Shown here in pieces: positions 8,597-16,660 of a DNA stretch of 64,000 bases. Each line of letters starts with the position of its first letter. Position 1 is the stretch's first letter. This stretch comes from Streptomyces sp. CB01201. GTDB taxonomy: Bacteria; Actinomycetota; Actinomycetes; Streptomycetales; Streptomycetaceae. Both the position numbers and the translations under genes were made by a program. The notes beneath the pieces were generated by a model that saw nothing but the letters and a program-made list of their open reading frames with translations, made no database searches and was not told where the DNA came from. The stretch covers positions 171,669 to 235,668 of the forward strand of contig NZ_NNBJ01000005.1 in the NCBI RefSeq assembly GCF_002803085.1, in the 5' to 3' direction.

Positions 8597-9544
8597 ATGA
8601 CCGGCATGCGAGGCTCACGTCTTGTCGCAGTCGGGCACTACCAGCCCGCCAAGGTGCTCACCAATGACGACCTCGCCGAGCTGGTCGACACCAGCGACGA
8701 ATGGATCAGCAGCCGGGTCGGCATCCGTACCCGGCATGTCGCGGGGCCGGACGAGCCCGTGGACGAACTGGCCGCGCACGCCGGAGCGAAGGCGCTGGCC
8801 GGCGCGGGCCTGACTCCCGCCGACATCGATCTCGTACTGGTCGCCACCTCCACGGCCACCGACCGTTCCCCGAACACGGCGGCCCGGGTCGCCTCACGCC
8901 TCGGCATGGGCTCGCCCGCGGTTCTCGACCTCAATGTGGTCTGCGCCGGATTCACCCACGCCCTGGCCACCGCCGACAGCCTGGTGCGCACCGGGACCGC
9001 CAGGCGCGCCCTCGTCATCGGCGCGGACAAGATGACGGCGGTCACCGACTGGAGCGACCGCAGCACCTGCGTCCTGGTCGGCGACGGCGCGGGCGCGGCG
9101 GTCGTCGAGGCGAGCGAGGAAGCGTTGATCGGACCGGTGCTCTGGGGTTCGGTGCCGGAGATGGGTCACGCGGTACGGATCGAGGGCAGCCCGCCGGTGT
9201 TCGCACAGGAGGGCCAGTCCGTGTACCGCTGGGCCACCACGCAACTGCCGCCCATCGCCCGCCAGGTGTGCGAGCGTGCGGGGCTCACCCCCGAGGATCT
9301 CGCCGCGGTGGTGCTCCACCAGGCCAACCTGCGGATCATCGAGCCCGTCGCACGCAAGATCGGCGCCGTGAACGCGGTCATCGCCCGCGATGTCGTCGAA
9401 TCCGGCAACACCTCGGCGGCCAGCATCCCGATGGCCCTGTCCAAGCTGGTGGAGCGCGGCGAGATCACCACCGGCGACCCGGTCCTCCTCTTCGGCTTCG
9501 GCGGCAACCTGTCGTACGCGGGGCAGGTCGTACGCTGCCCGTGA
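8597..9544 (+). CDS. 3-oxoacyl-ACP synthase III (KASIII, FabH-like)
   Basis: Condenses an acyl-CoA starter with an acyl carrier protein-bound extender. The catalytic triad is visible: Cys in LNVVCAGFTHALA (about residue 118), His in VVLHQANLRII and Asn in ESGNTSAASIPMAL. The GxGG-type end GFGGNLSYAGQVV is intact. At 315 aa it is normal. ATG 8597 has GAGGGG 7 nt upstream, so I prefer it to ATG 8573. No fabD, acpP or fabF is adjacent, so this is not the main fab operon copy; an accessory role in starter-unit choice is inferred. A GntR operator candidate lies upstream. Confidence 0.9.
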   Translation: MTGMRGSRLVAVGHYQPAKVLTNDDLAELVDTSDEWISSRVGIRTRHVAGPDEPVDELAAHAGAKALAGAGLTPADIDLVLVATSTATDRSPNTAARVASRLGMGSPAVLDLNVVCAGFTHALATADSLVRTGTARRALVIGADKMTAVTDWSDRSTCVLVGDGAGAAVVEASEEALIGPVLWGSVPEMGHAVRIEGSPPVFAQEGQSVYRWATTQLPPIARQVCERAGLTPEDLAAVVLHQANLRIIEPVARKIGAVNAVIARDVVESGNTSAASIPMALSKLVERGEITTGDPVLLFGFGGNLSYAGQVVRCP

Positions 9545-9610
9545 CACACCTCGCGGTTGGCCCGCCCGAGCAGGCCAGGGCCGAGGCCGCCGCACTCACG
9601 GGGTTCCTGC

Positions 9611-9701
9611 GGCCCGGCTGCGCTCAACCGCGAGGCCCGGCTGCGCTCAACCGCGCGGCCCGGCTGCGCTCAACCGCGCGGCCCGGCTGCGCTCAACCAG
9701 T
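9611..9701. repeat. 23-bp tandem repeat, four copies
   Basis: Units of GGCCCGGCTGCGCTCAACCG plus CGM begin at 9611, 9634, 9657 and 9680; copies 2 and 3 are identical and the last is cut. The array lies between convergent genes. Its last copy overlaps the stop codon of the minus-strand gene at 9693. Confidence 0.9.
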
Positions 9702-10646
9702 CAGGCGCTTGCGCCAGTCCAGCGGTGTGAGGTCGAGGGCGCGGCCGGGATCACCGTCCCACTCCACCGACAGGCCGCACCGCTCCACCGCGGCCACCAC
9801 CTCGCGGCCCACGGACGCGGTGGTCTCCGGCAGACCGTCGAACCCGCCGTAGTGCAGGGTCAGTCCGTGTCCGGAGGCCGCCGCGTCGGTGCTCTGGGCG
9901 TGGAAGTACACGAAGCCGCGAGCCCGTGGCGATCCCGCCGCACCGATCTCCGACTGGCCGCAGGAGCGGCAGCAGGTGAAGTTCTCCCGCGCCGTGATGC
10001 CCGTCGCCTCCAGCGCGGCGAAGGCCCGGGTGAGCCGCTCGGGGTCGGTCTCGCCCTGCCAGGTGGCCTGTTCGGCGACGCGCTCCAGCCATATGCGGTC
10101 CACCAACTGCTGTGCCTGCGCGAGCGATATGGGGTGGACTCCATCGGACACCAGATAGTCCTCGGCCAGCTCCGCGAGCTCCGCCCGCGTCGCATAGCCA
10201 CCCGTCATGACCTGACGTACGTGGGTTTCGAGCAGCTCCCGGTCCTCATCCGTGAGGTCCAACTCGGGGACGGCGGCCGGAGGTTCGAACTCCATCCGCT
10301 CCCACTCAAGCCCCGCGTTCCAGTCCGCGCGGGCGCGGGCCCACCCGGTCATGGCCGCGATCACCGGGTCCGGTGAGCCGAGCGTCGCCCGGAAGTGCCG
10401 GTCGTAGGCCCCGTCGCGGTACTCCAGCGTGTAGGACCCCGACCCGGCCCCCGCCCCCGAGCCAATGCCCGTGGCTTCGCTCTCGTGCCACACCTGGACG
10501 AACACGTCCGGTCGATCCGGTATCCGCTGGAGCACCAGGAACCGGTCGCCCTCGGCACCGATCTGGCGCACCAGATCGGCGAGTTGAGCTGCCGTGACCG
10601 TGCTGTGCCGTCGGCCGTTCTCCGTGTCCACCGTGATCGCGAGCAT
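9693..10646 (-). CDS. Conserved hypothetical protein (DUF6891-like)
   Basis: 317-aa soluble protein found in streptomycetes; the DUF6891 label is from memory. The N-terminal part (MLAITVDTENGRRHSTVTAA) is followed by a helical section (EDRELLETHVRQVMTGGYAT) and a C-terminal part with a CxxC pair in FTCCRSCGQSEIG that may bind zinc, then FVYFHAQSTDAAASGHGLTLHYGGF. I chose ATG 10646 over the longer 10676. The stop lies inside the last copy of the 23-bp repeat, so the final residues may have been altered by repeat expansion. Function unknown. Confidence 0.75.
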   Translation of the reverse strand: MLAITVDTENGRRHSTVTAAQLADLVRQIGAEGDRFLVLQRIPDRPDVFVQVWHESEATGIGSGAGAGSGSYTLEYRDGAYDRHFRATLGSPDPVIAAMTGWARARADWNAGLEWERMEFEPPAAVPELDLTDEDRELLETHVRQVMTGGYATRAELAELAEDYLVSDGVHPISLAQAQQLVDRIWLERVAEQATWQGETDPERLTRAFAALEATGITARENFTCCRSCGQSEIGAAGSPRARGFVYFHAQSTDAAASGHGLTLHYGGFDGLPETTASVGREVVAAVERCGLSVEWDGDPGRALDLTPLDWRKRLTG

Positions 10647-10787
10647 GTGGCCAACTGTCGCACCCGCCACTGACAACGCCCTCGCAGCAGCCTCCGCACG
10701 GACCCCCGTACGGCCCCGGTACGCCCTCCCCGCACGGCCTCCGTAGGTACCCCGTACCGGAGGAACCTCCGGGCCCCGCCACCGGCC

Positions 10788-11138
10788 TCAGAGCCAGCGC
10801 CGGGCCGATTCCACGCTGTCGCCCCCGCTGGTGTTGAACGCGATCGCGGCCCCCGGAGCGTGCCGGCGGACCAGGTTCACCACCAACTCGAAGAAGGTGA
10901 GCAGCGGTTCGGGCTTGCGGATGCCGCCACCGATGACGACGACGTCCCACGCCCGCTCGGTCAGCGCGGCCACCACCGTGGACTCGGCCGTGTCGTCCGG
11001 CTTGATCAGCGCCATGGACGCCTCGATGCCGTGCGCGGCGAACCGGGCCAGTTCCTCGTCGAGGAGGGCGCGCAGACCGTCCCCGTCGAGGCCGGGGACG
11101 GTGTGCGGGTCGAAGCCGAGAATCAGAGTGGAAGCCAT
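10788..11138 (-). CDS. Conserved hypothetical protein, 116 aa
   Basis: Small soluble alpha/beta protein beginning MASTLILGFDPHTVPGLDGD and containing WDVVVIGGGIRKPEPLLTFFE and PGAAIAFNTSGGDSVESA. The repeated beta-strand then Gly-rich turns suggest a Rossmann-like fold, though no catalytic motif is recognised. I chose ATG 11138 because upstream in-frame sequence looks non-coding. It is divergent from the GntR gene at 11303, and the operator at 11227-11242 lies between them, so this gene may be a target of that regulator. Confidence 0.7.
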   Translation of the reverse strand: MASTLILGFDPHTVPGLDGDGLRALLDEELARFAAHGIEASMALIKPDDTAESTVVAALTERAWDVVVIGGGIRKPEPLLTFFELVVNLVRRHAPGAAIAFNTSGGDSVESARRWL

Positions 11139-11226
11139 GCTCCGAAGGACGTCCGGCCGGGCCGCCGAGTTGCGCCCCGCAGGGACCGGATCAGGCCGGC
11201 GAACGTGCTGGGAGGATTGCGCTCGT

Positions 11227-11242
11227 AGACTGTAGACGATAA
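11227..11242. promoter_or_regulatory. Candidate FCD-GntR operator upstream of the GntR gene
   Basis: AGACTGTAGACGATAA shares ACTGTAGACRATA with the reverse complement of 8389-8403. TCGTAGACTGTAGACGA around it (11223-11239) has palindromic ends and a direct GTAGAC repeat. It lies between the divergent gene at 11138 and the GntR start at 11303, the usual place for autoregulation. Confidence 0.55.
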
Positions 11243-11302
11243 CCAATCTGCATGGTCGGCCGTACGCCCGTGGTGCAACCCGTGGTGCAAGAGGGGTAGG
11301 CG

Positions 11303-11983
11303 ATGGTGTCCGCAGGACTGCCGCAGGGAACCGTGCCCAAGCTGGAGCGGCCCGGGCCGCTGCGTGAGCGCGTCTACGAAGCCCTCCTCGAACTGATCAC
11401 CACCCGCGCCCTGCGCCCCGGCCAGCACCTGGTCGAGAGCGAACTCGCGGGCCAACTCGGGGTTTCCCGGCAGCCGGTGCGCGAGGCGCTCCAGCGGCTC
11501 AATACCGAAGGGTGGGTCGATCTGCGGCCCGCGCAGGGCGCGTTCGTGCACGAGCCCACCGAGGAGGAGGCCGACCAACTGCTCTCGGTGCGTACGGTCC
11601 TGGAGGCCGAGGCGGCCCGGCTCGCCGCGGCCAACTCCGGCGCGGCCGGGATCGCGGCCCTGGAGAAGCTGTGCGCCAAGGGCGAGCAGGCCGCCGCGGA
11701 CGGCGACGTGGACCTGGCGGTGGCGACCAACGCCGAGTTCCACGCCAAGGTCATGGAGCTCGCCGGGAACGTGGTGCTCGCCGAGCTCGCGGGCCAGGTC
11801 GACCGACGAGTGCGCTGGTACTACACGCCGGTCGCCCGCCAACGCGGCAAGCAGTCCTGGATCGAGCACCGGGATCTGATCGCCGCGTTCTCGGCGCACG
11901 ATGAGCGCCGTGCCACGGAGGTCATGCGCGCCCACACCGAGCACACGCGCACGACCTACCACGAGCGGTCCGACCGGGCCTGA
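11303..11983 (+). CDS. GntR-family transcriptional regulator, FCD subfamily
   Basis: 226 aa. The N-terminal winged HTH reads LRERVYEALLELITTRALRPGQHLVESELAGQLGVSRQPVREALQRL, followed by DLRPAQGAFVHEPTEEEADQLL. The C-terminal FCD domain, which binds small carboxylic acids, often through a metal, shows VRTVLEAEAARLAA, NAEFHAKVMELAGN and EHRDLIAAFSAHDERRATEVM, including the acid and His residues expected for metal binding. ATG 11303 is preceded by GAGGGG. Matching operator-like sites lie in front of this gene and of the KASIII gene, so it probably represses itself and that gene. Confidence 0.92.
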   Translation: MVSAGLPQGTVPKLERPGPLRERVYEALLELITTRALRPGQHLVESELAGQLGVSRQPVREALQRLNTEGWVDLRPAQGAFVHEPTEEEADQLLSVRTVLEAEAARLAAANSGAAGIAALEKLCAKGEQAAADGDVDLAVATNAEFHAKVMELAGNVVLAELAGQVDRRVRWYYTPVARQRGKQSWIEHRDLIAAFSAHDERRATEVMRAHTEHTRTTYHERSDRA

Positions 11984-12530
11984 CCCGACCTGACTGCACC
12001 GGGCCGACGCAGGCGCCGACGGGGTGCGGCGTACAGCGTGCGGCGTACGAGACGTGGTGCGGCCGGCTCGGACTGGCCCAGCTCCGGGGCGGCCGTACGT
12101 GCAGGGGCCCGCATCACCTCACGGCTATGGAGCCGAGGCCGCCGCCGAACAGGCCGCTCAGCAGCTTGCCGCTCCAGACCAGGTCGTAGTTGGTGGCGCT
12201 GCAGAGGTCGCGCCTCGGCCCCAAGCTGCGCACCACCGCCGGACATCGCGCGGCGGGGCCGCGAGTGGCACGGTGGGAAGGGGAACGGGAAGGGGTGGAG
12301 CGGTGCGGACGGGGCGGGCGAACGAGCCCCGCTGTAGGCGCGAGGCGAGCCCGCACCTACGCACGGCCCCAGGCACCGCCTCTACGCCCGCCCCCCCCCC
12401 CGCGATCACGTGACGTCACTCACCTTCACGCCCTGTACGTGCCGAACCGCCCTCCAACTCACTACCGTCCGGTAACACAAGCCATCGCACCCCCGCCCCG
12501 ACAGCCTGCGCACCGAGAGCGGAGACCCTC
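11984..12530. other. 547-bp stretch: possible 40-codon ORF and overlapping palindromes
   Basis: No standard gene. On the minus strand 12236-12114 a frame starting at GTG codons reads RRDLCSATNYDLVWSGKLLS and then a Gly-rich end GLFGGGLGSIAVR; nearly every third position is G or C, so it may be a real small protein of 40 aa or the tail of a lost gene. A C-homopolymer occurs at 12390-12401 and overlapping palindromes at 12406-12419. Nothing else is recognised. Confidence 0.35.
12406..12419. promoter_or_regulatory. Overlapping palindromes upstream of the aldehyde dehydrogenase
   Basis: TCACGTGA (12406-12413) and GTGACGTCAC (12410-12419) are both perfect palindromes and share four bases. They lie 112 bp before the dehydrogenase ATG. 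Such a site could bind a dimeric regulator; none is identified. Confidence 0.35.
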
Positions 12531-14195
12531 ATGGCACCCAGTCCCAGCCCCGCACCCAGCCCCAGCCCCAGCCCCGCACCGGCTTCCCGCCCCGCACCCG
12601 GTACCACTCGGACACCTGGCAGCGGCCCCGCACCTGGCAGCGGCCCCGCCGGGAAGTCCGCCCCCCTCGTTCTCAAGCCCGGCACCGCCTGGTCCGACGC
12701 CTGGGGGCGCAGTCGGGCCGTCGCCCCCGAGGCCTTCCGGGACGACCGTGTCCTGAACCTCTGGGCCGGCCAGTGGCACACCGACGGCCGGGCACTCGCC
12801 GCCTCATCCCCGGTCGACGGCACCCCCATCGCGGGCCCGCCCCGCCTCGACGGGCCCGCCGCCGGGCAGGCAGTACGCGCCTCGCTCGATCAGCACCGGG
12901 CCTGGCGCCACGTGGCGCTCGCCGAGCGCCGGGCCCGCGTGGGCGCCACCCTCGACGCCCTGGCCGAACACCGCGAGCTGCTCGCCCTCCTTCTCGTCTG
13001 GGAGATAGGCAAGCCCTGGCGCCTCGCCCAGGCGGACGTGGACCGGGCGATCGACGGCGTCCGCTGGTACGCCGACAGCATCGACACGATGCTGGACGGC
13101 CGCACCCCGCTCCCCGGCCCGGTGTCGAACATCGCGAGCTGGAACTACCCGATGTCGGTCCTGGTCCACGCGATGCTGGTGCAGGCGCTCGCAGGCAACG
13201 CCGTCATCGCGAAGGCCCCGACCGACGGCGGCGTCGCCTGCCTCACCCTGGCGGCCGCCCTGGCCGTGCGCGAGGGAATCCCGATCACGCTGGTCAGCGG
13301 CAGCGGGGGAGAGCTGTCCGAAGCCCTGGTGCGCTCCCCGGAGATCGGCTGCGTCTCCTTCGTCGGCGGCCGGGACACGGGCGCCCGGATCGCCACCGCC
13401 GTCGCCGACCTCGGCAAGCGGCACATCCTGGAACAGGAGGGCCTGAACACCTGGGGCATCTGGAACTTCAGCGACTGGGACGCCCTCGCCGCAGTCGTCC
13501 CCAAGCTCTTCGACTACGGCAAGCAGCGCTGCACCGCCTACCCCCGGTTCGTGGTCCAGCGCTCCCTGTTCGACCAGTTCCTCGCCGCCTACCTGCCGGC
13601 CGTACGCTCCGTGAGCCTCGGCCATCCCCTGGCCGTCGAGCACCCCGAACAGGCCCTGCCCGCACTGGACTTCGGGCCGCTCATCAACGCGGCGAAGGCC
13701 AAGGAGCTCGGCGACCAGGTGGCCGAGGCCATCGACCGGGGCGCCGTCCCGCTGCACCGCGCGACCCTGGCCGACGGCCGCTTCCTGCCAGGCCAGGACA
13801 CCGGCGCCTATCTGCCGCCGGTCACCCTCCTGAACCCGCCGCCGTCCTCGCCGCTCTTCCACGCGGAGCCATTCGGCCCGGTCGACACCATCGTGCTGGT
13901 CGACACGGAGGCGGAGCTGCTCGCCGCGATGAACGCCTCCAACGGCGCGTTGGTCGCCACTCTGTCGACCGACGACCCGGAGACGTACGACCGCCTGGCT
14001 CCGCACATCCGGGCGTTCAAGGTCGGAAGGGGCAAGCCCCGCTCGCGCGGCGACCGCGAGGAGCTGTTCGGCGGCTTCGGCGCGTCGTGGCGCGGAGCGT
14101 TCGTCGGGGGCGAGCTGCTCGTGCGGGCCGTGACCGAGGGCCCGGCCGGTGAGCGCGCTCCCAGCAACTTCCCGGCGTACCAGCTGATCCCGTAG
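12531..14195 (+). CDS. Aldehyde dehydrogenase family protein with divergent active site
   Basis: NAD(P)-dependent aldehyde oxidation is expected. The fold is clear: SNIASWNYPMSVLVHAMLVQ (cofactor-binding start), AKAPTDGGVACL, SFVGGRDTGARIA, and the nucleophile region DYGKQRCTAYPRFVVQ with Cys about residue 331. The usual LELGGKNP motif carrying the general base is replaced by ILEQEGLNTWGIWNF, so the family branch is unusual. At 554 aa it is slightly long because of a Pro/Ser/Ala-rich N-terminus (APSPSPAPSPSPSPAP). ATG 12531 has GGAG 7 nt upstream. Substrate unknown; no pathway genes are adjacent. Confidence 0.85.
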   Translation: MAPSPSPAPSPSPSPAPASRPAPGTTRTPGSGPAPGSGPAGKSAPLVLKPGTAWSDAWGRSRAVAPEAFRDDRVLNLWAGQWHTDGRALAASSPVDGTPIAGPPRLDGPAAGQAVRASLDQHRAWRHVALAERRARVGATLDALAEHRELLALLLVWEIGKPWRLAQADVDRAIDGVRWYADSIDTMLDGRTPLPGPVSNIASWNYPMSVLVHAMLVQALAGNAVIAKAPTDGGVACLTLAAALAVREGIPITLVSGSGGELSEALVRSPEIGCVSFVGGRDTGARIATAVADLGKRHILEQEGLNTWGIWNFSDWDALAAVVPKLFDYGKQRCTAYPRFVVQRSLFDQFLAAYLPAVRSVSLGHPLAVEHPEQALPALDFGPLINAAKAKELGDQVAEAIDRGAVPLHRATLADGRFLPGQDTGAYLPPVTLLNPPPSSPLFHAEPFGPVDTIVLVDTEAELLAAMNASNGALVATLSTDDPETYDRLAPHIRAFKVGRGKPRSRGDREELFGGFGASWRGAFVGGELLVRAVTEGPAGERAPSNFPAYQLIP

Positions 14196-14244
14196 AACAC
14201 CGGGCCCCCGCGCCGGCCTCCCGCGCTGTGCCCCCCCCCGCACA

Positions 14245-14298
14245 GAGCCGGGCCCCCGCATCGAGCCGGGCCCCCGCATCGAGCCGGGCCCCCGCGCC
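14245..14298. repeat. 18-bp tandem repeat, three copies
   Basis: GAGCCGGGCCCCCGCATC occurs at 14245 and 14263 and with two changes at 14281. It fills most of the space between two convergent genes. No clear hairpin terminator is seen there. Confidence 0.85.
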
Positions 14299-14381
14299 GA
14301 GCCCCAACGTCGGGCCCAGGACTCAGGGGCCCCGCGACTCCGGGACTCAGGGCCCCACGACTCCGGACCGGCATGGCGATC

Positions 14382-15785
14382 TCACCCGATGCCCTGCCGG
14401 TCCGGTTCCAGGGCGAAGCCCCGCTCGGCCTCCGGGACCGCGAGCATGACGGCCTGTGCGAGCAACTCCCGCTGCCGCAACAGCGGTTGGCGCCTTTCTC
14501 CGGGCGCGATCCGGAGCAGATCGTCGAGGCCCGCCATGATGCGACGGGTGACCTGCGGGCTGCCGACCGCGCAGAGCCGGATTTCGGCGAAGGCGAGATC
14601 GACGAGGTCGGCCCAACTCGGCACATCCTGCACCAGCCTGATCTCGCCCTTGCCGTCCGGATGGCCGACGGCGCCGAGCGGCCGGTTGGCCAGCACCGTG
14701 AGCAGCTGGACGATCCGGTCGAGGCAGAGCACGGCGGTGGTCGGGTCGTTGATGGCGTGGGACAGCGCCCGCAGAGCGATGTCGCAGAGCTGGCGCAGCC
14801 CGAACGCCAGGTCCTGGTGGAACGTACGCTCCACGCCGACCATCACCGTGTAGCGCAGCGCGCTCCGGGTCGGCCCGTCGCCCTGCCCGCTCCCGTGCAC
14901 CGAGAGCAGCGGCGTACCCGGCACCACGAAGTCCCCGATGCGGGGGAGCAGTCGGAGCACCACGCCCTGAGCCTTGGCGGCGCGCACGAGCCGGGCGATG
15001 TTGACGTCCCGCAGCACCCCGGACTGCCCGACGTAACCGATGCGCCCGCGCTCCGGACCCACCAGCGCCTCGTCGAAGTCGCCCCGCGGCATCCGGTCCA
15101 GGACCCGCAGGCACTCACCCGTGATCCGGTCGACGACGTGTCCGACGCGCATGAGCCGCAGCGTCGAGTTCACGTACGCGATGAACAGGAAGAGGCTCAG
15201 CGCGACCATCAGCAGCGTGAGGACGCTCTGCACGATGGGCACGGTGGTCACGTGCCGCGCCTCGGCCTCGCTCTCGAACGAGGTGAGGACGAGCAGCGAC
15301 AGCGTGAACGTGGACAGGAAGACCGCGAAGGTCAGCTTGGTGATGCGGGACCGGACGAAGATCCGCACCACGCGCGGGCTGAACTGGCCGCTCGCCATCT
15401 GCACGGCGACCAGCGAGATGCTGAACACCACACCGATGAAGGTCATCATCGCCGAGCTGACCGTGCTGACCACGGGCTTGATGTCATTGACGATCCGGAT
15501 GAGTTCGTCGATCTCGGCGAGGTTCTGATGCTCCTGGAGCAGCCGGACGATGGCCGCGTCGAGTGCGGACGCGCCGGTCCACAGCACGAAGATCAGCACC
15601 ATGGCGGCGGTGGGCGCGAACCAGAAGGTGTCGCGCAGGTGCTCGCGCAGCGGCGAGAGCGCGCGCGGCCGCCGGTACCCCTTGCCCCTGCGGGCGCGGG
15701 CGCCCTCGCCGCCGCCCTCGCTCGCGCCGCCGTCCCTGCCGCCGCCATCGGCGTCGCTGTTGCCCTCGCCCTTGCTGTTGCTCAC
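14382..15785 (-). CDS. DUF2254 family membrane protein
   Basis: 467 aa. A charged, Gly-rich N-terminus is followed by four hydrophobic segments: FAPTAAMVLIFVLWTGASAL, SAMMTFIGVVFSISLVAVQM, FAVFLSTFTLSLLVLTSF and VLTLLMVALSLFLFIAYVN. The long soluble C-terminal domain contains ALSHAINDPTTAVLCLDRI, a hallmark of DUF2254. The last membrane segment and the soluble domain may form a regulatory membrane protein; function is unknown in the family. Converges with the aldehyde dehydrogenase gene. Confidence 0.88.
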   Translation of the reverse strand: MSNSKGEGNSDADGGGRDGGASEGGGEGARARRGKGYRRPRALSPLREHLRDTFWFAPTAAMVLIFVLWTGASALDAAIVRLLQEHQNLAEIDELIRIVNDIKPVVSTVSSAMMTFIGVVFSISLVAVQMASGQFSPRVVRIFVRSRITKLTFAVFLSTFTLSLLVLTSFESEAEARHVTTVPIVQSVLTLLMVALSLFLFIAYVNSTLRLMRVGHVVDRITGECLRVLDRMPRGDFDEALVGPERGRIGYVGQSGVLRDVNIARLVRAAKAQGVVLRLLPRIGDFVVPGTPLLSVHGSGQGDGPTRSALRYTVMVGVERTFHQDLAFGLRQLCDIALRALSHAINDPTTAVLCLDRIVQLLTVLANRPLGAVGHPDGKGEIRLVQDVPSWADLVDLAFAEIRLCAVGSPQVTRRIMAGLDDLLRIAPGERRQPLLRQRELLAQAVMLAVPEAERGFALEPDRQGIG

Positions 15786-15981
15786 CCGGCGAGGCTAGGC
15801 GTGCGTCGCGAGGCGGAGGCCGCCACGCCACCCAGTGGTCCCACAGACGTACACACATTGGTCCTCACGGAGTACGAATCGGTACATCCGCGCCGGAAGA
15901 ATGGAAGACAACGAACACGACGCACTCGACTGATCACCTGATCACCCCACCCTCGCCCGAGCAGAACCAGGAGCGATCGCC

Positions 15982-16455
15982 ATGCCTCCGAAGCGCACTC
16001 CCCGCCGGCCCCGGACCATCGTCATCACGGTCGTGTCGGTCCTGGTGGCCCTGGGATTCGCGGCGGTCGTGGCCGTACCGGCGGCGAAGGACTGGTACCA
16101 GAACCGCCACGACGAGGCCGCCTCCTACCGCTCGGGCCAGGAGGCGAAGGGCGACCGGGCCTCCGTGCCCCGCTGGCTGCCGGACGGGGCCAAGCGCATC
16201 GAGTACGCGATGAAGACCACCGGCGGCGACCGCCTCATCAAGGCCACGCTGCCCTCGCCCGCCCTTCCCGCCACCTGCACGCCCCACAAGCCGGACACGG
16301 CACCGCGCCCCCCGGCCATCAGGTCGACCTGGTTCCCCAAGAACGCCGAGCAGCGCGTGGCGGCCCGCTGCGGCCTGTACTACGCGTACATGGAGGGGAA
16401 CACCCTGTACGCCTGGCAGGCGAACGACGACTGGGTCGCGGCGAGGGGGGCCTGA
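15982..16455 (+). CDS. Membrane-anchored hypothetical protein
   Basis: 157 aa with a basic N-terminus (PPKRTPRRPR) and one transmembrane helix (TIVITVVSVLVALGFAAVVA), so a cytoplasmic N-terminus and an extracytoplasmic domain are expected. The outer part holds two Cys (LPATCTPHK and AARCGLYYAYM) that may form a disulfide, and the pattern VPRWLPDGAKRIEYAMKTT. The family is common upstream of tRNA genes in streptomycetes, from memory only. ATG 15982 has an AGGAGCG site. Function unknown. Confidence 0.75.
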   Translation: MPPKRTPRRPRTIVITVVSVLVALGFAAVVAVPAAKDWYQNRHDEAASYRSGQEAKGDRASVPRWLPDGAKRIEYAMKTTGGDRLIKATLPSPALPATCTPHKPDTAPRPPAIRSTWFPKNAEQRVAARCGLYYAYMEGNTLYAWQANDDWVAARGA

Positions 16456-16481
16456 CGCTCGCCTGACCACGCAATATGCGG

Positions 16482-16511
16482 GTGAACAGCACCTCGAACC
16501 CCTGGTAGAGT
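16482..16511 (+). promoter_or_regulatory. Candidate promoter for tRNA-Leu
   Basis: GTGAAC (16482-16487) and TAGAGT (16506-16511) are separated by 18 nt, which fits a streptomycete housekeeping promoter. The -10 is 44 nt before the mature tRNA. The match at -35 is only moderate. Confidence 0.4.
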
Positions 16512-16555
16512 TCTCTATGTCGCCGCGGGGAACACACCGCGAAGACAGACACCTT

Positions 16556-16643
16556 GTCCGGGTGGCGGAATGGCAGACGCGCTAGCTTGAGGTGCTAGTG
16601 CCCTTTATCGGGCGTGGGGGTTCAAGTCCCCCCTCGGACACCA
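16556..16643 (+). tRNA. tRNA-Leu (anticodon GAG)
   Basis: 88 nt cloverleaf with long variable arm, as in class II tRNAs. The acceptor stem pairs GTCCGGG with CTCGGAC; the anticodon stem-loop is CTAGC-TTGAGGT-GCTAG, giving GAG; the T arm reads GGGGGTTCAAGTCCCCC. CCA is encoded (16641-16643). The gene is complete although an island is integrated at its 3' end: the sequence right after CCAGCTG differs from what would be the native flank, which is found at 46061 onward. Confidence 0.96.
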
Positions 16644-16660
16644 GCTGGGGACGTTCACGA
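16639..16660. other. attL: left junction of the integrated island
   Basis: CACCAGCTG (16639-16647) covers the tRNA 3' end and is repeated directly at 46060-46068. Immediately inside, GGGACGTTCACGAG (16647-16660) is the exact reverse complement of CTCGTGAACGTCCC at the right end. The direct repeat plus inverted arms define the left recombination half-site. Confidence 0.8.
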
